Assembly (NCBI GenBank): GCA_030263295.1
Contig: SZOS01000001.1
Coordinates: 200,707 to 264,706 of the forward strand
From: Dokdonella_A sp014338185
GTDB taxonomy: Bacteria; Pseudomonadota; Gammaproteobacteria; Xanthomonadales; Rhodanobacteraceae
Length of the DNA: 64,000 nt
Direction: 5' to 3'
This document shows positions 54,585 to 62,291 of this stretch, piece after piece. Position 1 is the first letter of the stretch; each line of letters starts with the position of its first letter. Below the pieces are notes generated by a model. The model was not told where the DNA came from, searched no databases, and was given only the letters and a program-made list of their open reading frames with translations. The position numbers were made by a program, and so were the translations under genes.

Positions 54585-55001
54585 ATGGCTGCGATGCGTT
54601 TCATCCCACCTTATGTCGACCATGGCACCAAGGCTGGTTCGGTGAAAAAGATCACGGTATCGATTCCCTTTCATGTCTTGAGGCTGTTATCCGACGAACG
54701 TACTCGCCGCCAGGTCGCCAACCTTCGTCACGCCACCAACAGCGACCTGCTCTGCGAAGCGTTCCTTCATGCTTTTACTGGGCAACCACTGCCAACTGAC
54801 GAGGAGCTAAGACGCGATATGGCTACGAAGAAAGCAGCTGCAAAGAAACCCGCGAAGAAGGCCGCCAAGAAAGCCGTGAAGAAGGCTGTCAAGAAGACGA
54901 CGGCGAAGGCGAAGACCGCAACCGCACGCAAGACCGGCGCTGCCAAGAAGGCCGTGAAGAAGGTTGCCAAGAAGGCCGTGAAGAAGGCCGCCAAGAAGTA
55001 A
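54585..55001 (+). CDS. metJ: MetJ methionine repressor fused to a histone H1-like tail
   Basis: A 138-residue protein in two parts. Residues 1-78 are a clear MetJ: IPPYVDHGTKAGSVKKITVSIP (the DNA-reading beta strand), VLRLLSDERTRRQVANLRHATNS and LLCEAFLHAFTGQPLP, nearly as in E. coli, including the S-adenosylmethionine pocket region. Where E. coli MetJ has a 30-residue acidic end, this protein has 60 residues made almost only of Lys, Ala, Val and Thr (KKAAAKKPAKKAAKKAVKK...), like the H1/AlgP-type DNA-compacting proteins. The ribbon-helix-helix part should bind met boxes; two lie upstream. The tail should add non-specific DNA or RNA affinity. An in-frame ATG at 54819 (MATKKAAAKK), behind GAGGAG, could also yield a free tail protein. 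Confidence 0.93.
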   Translation: MAAMRFIPPYVDHGTKAGSVKKITVSIPFHVLRLLSDERTRRQVANLRHATNSDLLCEAFLHAFTGQPLPTDEELRRDMATKKAAAKKPAKKAAKKAVKKAVKKTTAKAKTATARKTGAAKKAVKKVAKKAVKKAAKK

Positions 55002-55013
55002 GAGTTCCACCCG

Positions 55014-55029
55014 GGCACGGCAACGTGCC
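55014..55029 (+). terminator. weak hairpin after metJ
   Basis: GGCACG-GCAA-CGTGCC followed by TTGCTGTTG; short stem and poor T-run. Confidence 0.4.
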
Positions 55030-55500
55030 TTGCTGTTGTATGAGTGCGTGACGGCGGCCCTGCAGCTGGAGTCAAGCGGCAGGGCCCGCCGGTTCCACCC
55101 CGCCGATGCAAACGTTGTAGAAAATTTGCAATCGGTTCCGTGTTCGCCTCTCCCCGTGGTTACGCCCAGCGCGGGGAGAGGCAATTCTCCCGCCTCCTCT
55201 CCTTCGTCGGATCCCGCTTCCCGCCCGCGTCGCACGGCAGTGTCAGTGCGCGGCAGTGGCTCGCGGCGCGGCGCGCTTGCTGCCGATGCCTTGGCATCAC
55301 GGCGGCCGCGATGTTCCCCAAGACGGCTTTCGCGCGACCCACGGCAAGCGGCTTGCGCTTGCGCGTGGATGCCGCACAGCGTCCGCCCGAGCGGCGCCCG
55401 AGACCGTAAAGAAGCTGCCGGAAGGGATGCATTGCGCGCGCGATGGCGATACTTTATGCATCCGCGTGGTTGGCGCCACGCTTGACCAGGGGGTGTCACC
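55030..55500. other. 470-bp intergenic stretch with two hairpins
   Basis: No gene seen on either strand. GGCCCTGC/GCAGGGCC lies near 55055-55089. A stronger 11-bp hairpin, GCCTCTCCCCG/CGGGGAGAGGC with a 15-base loop, lies at 55146-55182. They may belong to the leader of the TonB-like gene or to a small RNA; there is no further support. Confidence 0.4.
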
Positions 55501-56565
55501 ATGCCGAACTCAAACGGCGATTCGAAGGTTGTGCAGGTCCGTGCCGCGGACCCGGTGTCTCGCATGAGGTGGTTGCGGCGCAGTCGAATGCGCGGCGCGG
55601 TATCGCCGGTGTTGATCGGCGTGATCGTGCTCGTGCTCGTCGCGGGCCTGGTTGGTTGGTGGTTGCTGGGACGCAAGGCAGGCCCGGCCGCCACGGCCCC
55701 GGTCGCGGGAACGGGTGCGGCAACGCAGCAGGCTGCGCCATCCACGACCGATACCGCGGCGCAGGCCGACCTCACGGTCGACCAGCTCTATGGTGAGGCG
55801 CGCAAGGCCATGTCCGACAATCGCATGGTGGCGCCGGCGGGCAACAACGCGCTGGAATACTACCTGCGCATCCTCGACAAGCAGCCCGACAACACCAATG
55901 CCAAGGATGCGCTGCGTGAGCTGTTCCCGTTTGCGACCGCGGGCGTCGAGGACCAGATCAACCAGAACAACATCGACGAGGCGACGCGGATCATGGATCT
56001 GCTCACCAAGGCCGACTCGAGCAACTACACACTGACCATCCTGCGCAGCAAGATGGATGCGAAGAAGAAGCAGGTCGAGCGCGACCTTGCGCTCAAGGCG
56101 CAGCAGGAGGCCGCCGCCGCAGCTGCGGCCGCGCGACCGCAAACCGCCGCCACCCCGGAGACGCCCGCGGCCACCGCACCTGCCAGCGCCGCGTCCACCG
56201 CCGGCACGGCCACGCCTGCCGCGACCCCAAGGCCGACCGAAACCACGCCGCCGCCGGCCACGCCACCACCGGTGGTGGCGCCGCAAGGCGAGACGCGGGA
56301 TGTGCGCGTGGTCACCGCGCCGCGACCGAACTATCCGCCCGCTGCTGCACGCAACGGGCAGAGTGGTTTCGTCGAGGTCGAGTTCACGGTCGCGGCCAAT
56401 GGCGAGGTGCAGAACGTGCATGTGGTCTCGTCGGAGCCCGCACGCGTGTTCGACCGCGAGGCCGTGCGGGCGATCGAGCGCGCCAAGTTCGAGCCCAGGC
56501 TCGAGAACGGCCAGCCAGTGGCGTCGACGCTGCGTCGCCGCATCGAGTTTTCGCTGGATCGTTGA
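55501..56565 (+). CDS. TonB-family energy transducer with helical insert
   Basis: A 354-residue protein: cytoplasmic N-terminus (1-33), one span (about 34-57, SPVLIGVIVLVLVAGLVGWWLL), a periplasmic helical part (about 85-200) with TPR-like pairs (YGEARKAMSDNRMVAPAGNNALEYYLRIL and GVEDQINQNNIDEATRIMDLLTKA), a long Ala/Pro/Thr linker, and a C-terminal TonB domain (about 265-354, RVVTAPRPNYPPAAARNGQSGFVEVEFTVAANGEV ... VFDREAVRAIERAKFEP). It lacks adjacent exbB/exbD. It may energise one of the TonB-dependent receptors, BtuB among them, but nothing here links them directly. Confidence 0.83.
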   Translation: MPNSNGDSKVVQVRAADPVSRMRWLRRSRMRGAVSPVLIGVIVLVLVAGLVGWWLLGRKAGPAATAPVAGTGAATQQAAPSTTDTAAQADLTVDQLYGEARKAMSDNRMVAPAGNNALEYYLRILDKQPDNTNAKDALRELFPFATAGVEDQINQNNIDEATRIMDLLTKADSSNYTLTILRSKMDAKKKQVERDLALKAQQEAAAAAAAARPQTAATPETPAATAPASAASTAGTATPAATPRPTETTPPPATPPPVVAPQGETRDVRVVTAPRPNYPPAAARNGQSGFVEVEFTVAANGEVQNVHVVSSEPARVFDREAVRAIERAKFEPRLENGQPVASTLRRRIEFSLDR

Positions 56566-56590
56566 CGCACCACGCCGCAACGGTCGGCCT

Positions 56591-56620
56591 GACGGTGGCG
56601 ATTCCTGGGTCGCCACCGTC
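56591..56620. terminator. hairpin between convergent TonB-like and hydrolase genes
   Basis: GACGGTGGCGA/TCGCCACCGTC, an 11-bp perfect stem with an 8-base loop and no T-run, between two convergent stop codons. Confidence 0.4.
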
Positions 56621-56717
56621 GCGCCGGGACCGGCAGGCGTGACGACCCTCGCAGGCCCGCGTGGCTGCGGATGCGCGCGGTGCGGCAGTTCGACTTCGGC
56701 GTAGTGCGGGGCGCCGC

Positions 56718-58088
56718 CTAGCGTGTGCCGCCGAGGCCGCGCTCGGCGTCGTCTGACTCGCTGTCGCGGTCGATGCCGGCCCAGTTCACATCCGGCAGGC
56801 CCAGATAGCGGTCCAGCAGCATCGGCAACAGGCCGGCGGGCGCCGCGCTTGCGCAGTTCCACAGCATCACCACGCCGAAGCGACGCTCGGGCAGGAACGC
56901 GATCATCGCGCGGTACCCCTGCACCGCTCCGGCATGGAACACCAGCCTCTCGCCGGCGTAGTCGTAGATGCGCCAGCCCAACGCATAGTGTGCGTCGCGC
57001 AGGCGTCCGCGCCGCCATGCGGTGCTGCGCAGTTCACGCCGGGTTTCCACCAGCGGCTGGCGCAGGGTCTCAAGCAGCGTGGGCGACAGCACCGCGGGGC
57101 GCTCGCCCATTTGCGCGATGAGCCATTGCTCCATGTCGCGCAGGCTGGCGTTGACGCCCGCGGCGGGCGCGACGCGGTAATAGGCCTCGGCAGGTGAGAA
57201 CGGCACCCAGCTGCCACCGACGCGGCGGTGTGGACGCGCCCAGCTCGGCGAGGTCTCCAGTGCTTCGCGGCCAAAGGTCGCGGTACGCATGCCCAGTGGG
57301 TGGAAGATGCGTTTTTCGACCTGGTGGTAGTAGAAGTCCGCGGTGGTGGCGAAGACCATGTCACCGACGAGGCTGAAGGCGATGTTCTGGTAGCCGTAGC
57401 AGTCACCGACCGGGCAGGTCATCGGCACGTCCCTGAGCCGTTCCACCAGCACCTCGTACGGCTCGTCCTGTTCGAGCAGGCGGTCGTAGGTGTTGTGCGG
57501 CAAGCCCACGCGGTGGCTGAGGACATCCTGCACGGTCAGCCGTGATCCGGCCGCCTCGTTGCTCAGTGCGAAGGTGGGCAGCAGGTCGGCCACGCGCGTG
57601 TCCCACTGCAGGCGACCGTCGGCGACCAGCAGGCCGGTGATCGTGGTGGCGAAGGCCTTGGACAACGACGCGAGCCGGAACACCGTGGTCGGCGTCACCG
57701 CCTCGCCGCTGCCGGCATCGGCCAGGCCGATGCCGCGTTCGAGCAGAACCTTGTCGTCCTTCACCACCGCGACCGCGAGCCCGGCCACCGTGTCCGCCGC
57801 AGCCAGCTCGTCGAGCCAGCCACCGAACTCGCGCGCGACCGCGGCCGGATCAGTGGTCACCGCATGCGCATCGACCAGCGGCACCACGGGTGGCGGTGCC
57901 TGGCGCGTGATGCGATGGCGGCGCGCGGTGCGCTTGGTCGATGGATGTTGCTGCGCCTGGGCCGACACCAGCGCAGTGGCCGCACCGGAGCGTGCCTTGG
58001 CAGCGGCCGCCACTGCCGGTGACGGTGTGGCGAGGCTGGCAATGATGGCGGCAAGCACCATGCCTGCCACACGCACACTACGACCCAA
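56718..58088 (-). CDS. secreted serine hydrolase (class C beta-lactamase family)
   Basis: A 456-residue exported protein of the beta-lactamase/D-alanyl-D-alanine carboxypeptidase fold (PF00144). Signal peptide about 1-28 (ending SPAVAAA), then a basic disordered stretch, then the catalytic domain from about 80. Motifs are Ser141-x-x-Lys144 (ASLSK), Tyr233-x-Asn235 (YGYQNIAF) and an HAG near FHAGAVQGYRAM, matching SxxK, YxN and (K/H)xG. It may be an esterase or peptidase rather than a lactamase. The TTG at 58088 is chosen: a GGAG lies six bases before it. ATG at 58061 is the alternative. Confidence 0.85.
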   Translation of the reverse strand: MGRSVRVAGMVLAAIIASLATPSPAVAAAAKARSGAATALVSAQAQQHPSTKRTARRHRITRQAPPPVVPLVDAHAVTTDPAAVAREFGGWLDELAAADTVAGLAVAVVKDDKVLLERGIGLADAGSGEAVTPTTVFRLASLSKAFATTITGLLVADGRLQWDTRVADLLPTFALSNEAAGSRLTVQDVLSHRVGLPHNTYDRLLEQDEPYEVLVERLRDVPMTCPVGDCYGYQNIAFSLVGDMVFATTADFYYHQVEKRIFHPLGMRTATFGREALETSPSWARPHRRVGGSWVPFSPAEAYYRVAPAAGVNASLRDMEQWLIAQMGERPAVLSPTLLETLRQPLVETRRELRSTAWRRGRLRDAHYALGWRIYDYAGERLVFHAGAVQGYRAMIAFLPERRFGVVMLWNCASAAPAGLLPMLLDRYLGLPDVNWAGIDRDSESDDAERGLGGTR

Positions 58089-58118
58089 GGTGATCTCCGG
58101 CGGCGTCGGATTGCGACT

Positions 58119-58149
58119 TTGCGCCCGCGGCGCCCAGCTGCCCTATACT
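58119..58149 (+). promoter_or_regulatory. probable promoter of lemA
   Basis: A consensus-like -10 box TATACT at 58144-58149, 45 bases before the lemA start. The best -35 match is TTGCGC at 58119, with a long 19-base spacer. Confidence 0.45.
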
Positions 58150-58193
58150 CCAATCGGGCCTGATTCTAGCGATATCCAGCAACCGAAAGGAAC

Positions 58194-58781
58194 ATGCGCA
58201 TGTGGATCTTCCTCATCGTCGTGGTGGGTGTGTTGCTGTACGGCGTGAGCCTTTACAACGGGCTCATTGCCGGCCGCAATGGCTACAAGAACGCGTTTGC
58301 GCAGATCGATGTGCAGCTCACGCGCCGCTATGACCTCATCCCCAATCTCGTCGAAACCGTGAAGGCCTACATGAAGCACGAGCGCGAGACGCTCGATGCG
58401 GTGGTGCAGGCCCGCAACTCGGCCATGTCGGGCCTGTCGGCGGCCAAGGCCAACCCGGGCGATGCCGCGGCGATGCAGCAACTGGCCGGCGCGGACAATG
58501 CGCTCACCCAGACGCTGGGTCGGCTGTTCGCGCTGTCGGAAGCCTATCCCGACCTCAAGGCCAACCAGAACATGATGCAGCTGAGTGAGGAGCTCTCCAG
58601 CACCGAGAACAAGGTCGCGTTCGCACGCCAGGCGTACAACGACGCGGTCATGAGCTACAACATCAGCCGCGAGCAGTTCCCGGGATCGATCGTGGCCAAC
58701 ATGTTCGCATTCCAGCCGGCCGAGCAGCTTGCGATCGAGTCCGAGACCAAGCGCGAAGTGCCCAAGGTTTCCTTCAGTTGA
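58194..58781 (+). CDS. lemA: LemA family protein
   Basis: A 195-residue LemA protein: one N-terminal span (about 3-20), then a four-helix bundle with YNGLIAGRNGYKNAFAQIDVQLTRRYDLIPNLVETVKAYMKHE, LSEAYPDLKANQNMMQLSEELSSTENKVAFARQAYNDAVMSYN and the conserved FPGSIVANMFAF. Its biochemical role is unsettled; it often stands next to an M48 protease, as here (125 bases downstream). Start chosen at 58194; a second ATG two codons on is equivalent. Confidence 0.95.
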   Translation: MRMWIFLIVVVGVLLYGVSLYNGLIAGRNGYKNAFAQIDVQLTRRYDLIPNLVETVKAYMKHERETLDAVVQARNSAMSGLSAAKANPGDAAAMQQLAGADNALTQTLGRLFALSEAYPDLKANQNMMQLSEELSSTENKVAFARQAYNDAVMSYNISREQFPGSIVANMFAFQPAEQLAIESETKREVPKVSFS

Positions 58782-58905
58782 GTCCACGCGGCATGCGCGG
58801 GCATACCGGCCGGGTGCAGCGGGGTGCGCGTGCCCGCGCATGGCGCGGCTGCGCCCGCGACCGCAGGGGATGCATGGCGGCACCGTCTGTCGCGGCGGGG
58901 CGCGC

Positions 58906-60837
58906 ATGAACTTCTTCGCCCACCAGCAGCGGGCGCGGCGCGATACCTGGCGCATGCTCGGGCTGTTCGCGATGGCCGTGCTCGTGGTGGTGGCCGCAAC
59001 CGATTTCGTGCTCGTCATCGCGGTCGCCGAAGGTGGCATACGACCGCAAGGGCTGCTCGGGTTGAGCCTGCTCGTCGCCGGCGTGATCGCGCTGGGTTCG
59101 CTGTACCGCACGGCCAAGCTGCGCAGTGGCGGCGCCGCGGTGGCCGCGGGTCTGGGCGCCGTGCTGGTACCGGGCGACACCGGCAACTTTGCCTACCAGC
59201 GGTTGCGCAACGTGGTCGAGGAAATGGCGATCGCGTCGGGCGTGCCGGTGCCGCATGTGTTCGTGCTGGAACAGGAGGCGGGCATCAATGCGTTCGCCGC
59301 CGGCTACACGCCCGCCGATGCCGCGATCACCGTCACGCGCGGCGCACTCGACAAGCTCACGCGTGCCGAGCTGCAGGGCGTGATCGGTCACGAGTTCAGC
59401 CACATCCTCAATGGCGACATGCGCCTCAACATCCGCCTCATCGGCGTGGTGTTCGGCATCCTCGTGATCGCGATGACGGGACGCCTGGTGGCCGAATCCG
59501 CGCGGCACAGCCGCAACAAGGGCGGCAGCCTGGTGATGCTCGGCCTGGCGCTGTATGCGATCGGCTACATCGGCGTGATCCTCGCGCGCGCGATCAAGGC
59601 CAGCATCTCGCGCCAGCGTGAGTATCTGGCCGACGCTTCGGCAGTGCAGTTCACGCGCCAGACCGATGGCATCGCGGGCGCGCTCAAGAAGATCGGTGCG
59701 CTGGCCGAGGGCTCGCAGCTTGCCGCCAACGCCAATACCGAGGAAGTCGCCCACATGCTGTTCGGCGATGGCGTCGGCTACTCCGACGCGTTTGCCACGC
59801 ACCCGCCACTGGGCGAGCGCATCCGCCGCCTGGACCCGTCATTCCGCAGCGACGAACTCGATGCGATCGCCGCCGCATGGGCGGAGCCGCAAGTGGTGGA
59901 TGATGCCGGGGACCGAGACGATGTGTCGGTCGCGGGCCTGGCGCCGAGGGACCTGTCGGCGCAGGCGATGCCGGCCGGGGCGCGCCGCGTGCCCGCCGCG
60001 TCCGCGCGCATGCGCGTGTCCCCGCGCGCGGTGGCGGCCCAGGTGGGCAATCCAGATTCCGACGACCGCGCCGCCGCGCATGACCTGCACGCCACGCTGC
60101 CGCCACCCTTGCGCGCGGCCGCGCGCGATGTCGATCGCGCGATCGCGTTGGTGTTGGTGCTGCTGCTGGGCGATGATGCCGCGCTGCGCAGCAGGCGCCT
60201 GCAGGTGATCACGACGCGCCTGGGTGCTGCGACCGCCGCGGCCACGAACCGGTTGACCGACGCATTGGCCGACCTGCACCCGATGCAGCGCCTGCCGCTC
60301 GCCGCGCTCGCGTTCCCCACGCTGCGGCGCCGGCCCCGGCCACAGCTGGATGCGTTCGTGGCGACGCTGCACGAACTCATCACGCTCGACGGGGAAGTCA
60401 CGCTGGGCGACTACTGCCTGGCCACGCTGGTGCGGGTGCAGGTCATCGACGCGCTCAGTCCGGCCGCCACGTTCGTACGCGGGCGGCAGCGCCTGCCGCG
60501 GCTCGCCGCCGAGGTCCGCGATGTGCTGGCGGTCCTCGCCCAGTATGGCAACGCCGACGCATCGGACGCGCGCGAGGCGTTCCTGCTGGGCCTGCACGAA
60601 GTGCTGCCGGCGGCGCGCGCCGACTATCGGCCGCCGCAGGACTGGATCCGCGCACTGGACCACGCGCTGCCGCAACTGGACCGGCTCGCCCCCGCGGGCA
60701 AGGAGCTCCTCGTGCAGGGACTGACCCGGGCGATCAGCAGCGACGGCATCGTGACGGTGGTCGAGGCCGAACTGCTGCGCACGATCTGCGCGGCCTTGCA
60801 TTGCCCGCTGCCTCCGCTGTTGCAGGAAGCCGACTGA
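58906..60837 (+). CDS. M48 membrane metalloprotease with C-terminal TerB-like extension
   Basis: A 643-residue protein. Two spans lead (about 15-40 and 48-66). The M48 (HtpX/Ste24-like) zinc protease follows: AAGYTPADAAITVTRGALDKL, catalytic GHEFSHILNGD (His162, Glu163, His166), two more spans, then REYLADASAVQFT with the third zinc ligand. It ends its protease part with THPPLGERIRRLDP near 315. The remaining 320 residues are an Ala/Arg-rich linker and a helical domain ending GLTRAISSDGIVTVVEAELLRTICAALHCPLPP, like a TerB fold. Usual M48 proteins stop near 290. It pairs with lemA. Confidence 0.87.
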   Translation: MNFFAHQQRARRDTWRMLGLFAMAVLVVVAATDFVLVIAVAEGGIRPQGLLGLSLLVAGVIALGSLYRTAKLRSGGAAVAAGLGAVLVPGDTGNFAYQRLRNVVEEMAIASGVPVPHVFVLEQEAGINAFAAGYTPADAAITVTRGALDKLTRAELQGVIGHEFSHILNGDMRLNIRLIGVVFGILVIAMTGRLVAESARHSRNKGGSLVMLGLALYAIGYIGVILARAIKASISRQREYLADASAVQFTRQTDGIAGALKKIGALAEGSQLAANANTEEVAHMLFGDGVGYSDAFATHPPLGERIRRLDPSFRSDELDAIAAAWAEPQVVDDAGDRDDVSVAGLAPRDLSAQAMPAGARRVPAASARMRVSPRAVAAQVGNPDSDDRAAAHDLHATLPPPLRAAARDVDRAIALVLVLLLGDDAALRSRRLQVITTRLGAATAAATNRLTDALADLHPMQRLPLAALAFPTLRRRPRPQLDAFVATLHELITLDGEVTLGDYCLATLVRVQVIDALSPAATFVRGRQRLPRLAAEVRDVLAVLAQYGNADASDAREAFLLGLHEVLPAARADYRPPQDWIRALDHALPQLDRLAPAGKELLVQGLTRAISSDGIVTVVEAELLRTICAALHCPLPPLLQEAD

Positions 60838-60990
60838 AGCGCGGGCCAGGGCCGTGGCGAGGCTTGTGCCGCGGTCCGACCCGGCCGTGCACGCTCCGCA
60901 CCCCGCACCCGGCCGGCTACACTGGGCGACCGGCGTCGGTGCCGGCCACTGCCCTGGAGAGCCTGCGCGGCGCCCGCTGCGTGCTTACGC

Positions 60991-61545
60991 ATGACCGCCC
61001 CCAACGATCCCGTCCACGCCCGTCTCGAGCAGTTGCTGGTCGCCTACGGCGCACGCGTGCGCGCCTTGCTGGTCGGCTACGGGCTGGACCGGCATGGCAT
61101 CGACCCGGCCGACGTCGAGCAGGAAGTCCGCATCCGGCTGTGGCATGCGCTGGAGCGTGACCGCTCCGGGGCCTTTCATGCGTCTTATGTGCAGCGGGTC
61201 GTTGCGAGCACCGTGATCGATGCCTTGCGACGGGCCCAGGTACGGGCGGCGGAGCCGCTGCCGGAAGAGGACGATGGATCGTTCGAGGTCGACCTGGCGC
61301 CGGTGGCGCCGGAGCGACGGGCCGGGGATCTGCAGCAGATGCAGGGGCTGCAGCGCTGCCTGGCCGAGATTCCGGAGCGCCGACGCCTGCCCATCGCATT
61401 GCACCTGCAGGGCTTCTCGCTGCAGGAAATCGCCGACATCGCCGGGATTGCCTCGGCGGAGGCGGCGCGGAAACTGGTTTCGCGCGGGCTGGAGGGCCTC
61501 AAGCAACGCCTGCGCGAGCTCGGATTGGGTGACTTTGAAGACTGA
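60991..61545 (+). CDS. sigma-70 family RNA polymerase sigma factor
   Basis: A 184-residue sigma factor of the short ECF-like group. Region 2 is about 8-85 (LEQLLVAYGARVRALLVGYGLDRHGIDPADVEQEVRIRLWHALERD ... YVQRVVASTVIDALRRAQ) and region 4 about 118-180 (LQRCLAEIPERRRLPIALHLQGFSLQEIADIAGIASAEAARKLVSRGLEGLKQRL). It lies four bases ahead of a gene for a small membrane protein, so the two look like a sigma/anti-sigma pair. A TACACT at about 60918 may be its -10 box. Confidence 0.83.
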   Translation: MTAPNDPVHARLEQLLVAYGARVRALLVGYGLDRHGIDPADVEQEVRIRLWHALERDRSGAFHASYVQRVVASTVIDALRRAQVRAAEPLPEEDDGSFEVDLAPVAPERRAGDLQQMQGLQRCLAEIPERRRLPIALHLQGFSLQEIADIAGIASAEAARKLVSRGLEGLKQRLRELGLGDFED

Positions 61546-61549
61546 TGCC

Positions 61550-62083
61550 ATGAACACGATGTCGCTTGCCAAGCTGTATCGCCGCGCCACCGCGCACTCG
61601 GCCGATCGCCCGCTCGATGCGCAGGCGCTGCTGGCCGTGCTGGCGGGCCGTCCGGCCGAGGCCGATCGCCGCGCCGAGGCCACCCGCGCACTGGCCGAAT
61701 CGGCCGCGCACGCGGACCTCGCGCGCATGCTCGGCGAGCTGCAGGCCGACTCCGAGGCGCTGGCGGCGCAGGTGCAGCGCGTGCGCGCTCCCGCGCTCGC
61801 ACATCGCGGCCGCGCGCCGGCGCGCCCTCATGCGCGCGTCGTGTCTCTGCGCTGGGTCGGATCGCTCGCCGCCTGCCTCGTGCTCGCGGTGGGTGCCTTC
61901 ATGCTGCACGAGCGCGGCGCCGAGCCGCACGCCGGCGGCACGCTCGCGGGCGTGACCGCGGGCAGCCCGGTTGCGGTCGGCCACGACCGCATCTTCGCCT
62001 CGGGCGAGGAACTGCGGCCCGCCGCGGCCGCGCCGGCTCCGGGCGACCGCCTGTTCCACAGCGATTTTTCCGGCGGCAGCTGA
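61550..62083 (+). CDS. single-pass membrane protein, possible anti-sigma partner
   Basis: A 177-residue protein of no family I recognise. The N-terminal half is helical and Ala-rich (MNTMSLAKLYRRATAHSADRPLDAQALLAVLAGR ... ARMLGELQADSEALAAQVQRV), one span lies near 101-118 (WVGSLAACLVLAVGAFML), and a short periplasmic tail ends RLFHSDFSGGS. It resembles the membrane protein behind the ECF sigma factor at 42561 in layout, not in sequence. Position directly behind a sigma factor suggests an anti-sigma role. There is no zinc-binding motif. An ATG three codons on (61559) is another start. Confidence 0.65.
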   Translation: MNTMSLAKLYRRATAHSADRPLDAQALLAVLAGRPAEADRRAEATRALAESAAHADLARMLGELQADSEALAAQVQRVRAPALAHRGRAPARPHARVVSLRWVGSLAACLVLAVGAFMLHERGAEPHAGGTLAGVTAGSPVAVGHDRIFASGEELRPAAAAPAPGDRLFHSDFSGGS

Positions 62084-62111
62084 GCCGGGTCCGCCGCCGC
62101 GCCGTCACGCC

Positions 62112-62138
62112 AACGCCCGGCACCGCCGGGCGTTTTCA
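62112..62138 (+). terminator. rho-independent terminator after the sigma/membrane protein pair
   Basis: A perfect 9-bp stem ACGCCCGGC/GCCGGGCGT with an ACC loop and TTTTC right after, 30 bases past the stop at 62083. Confidence 0.75.
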
Positions 62139-62291
62139 TGTGCGCGCTGCAGCCGCCCGGCCGGTGGTGGTTGCGACCACGCGGCCAACCGCACGCGCCG
62201 GGTATCGGCTTGCCTTGTGCGCGACAGGTCGCTGCGCGTGGGTCGCGCCGCGGCCGGTACCAGACCGGGGCCGCGCGCGCAACCCACGTGT

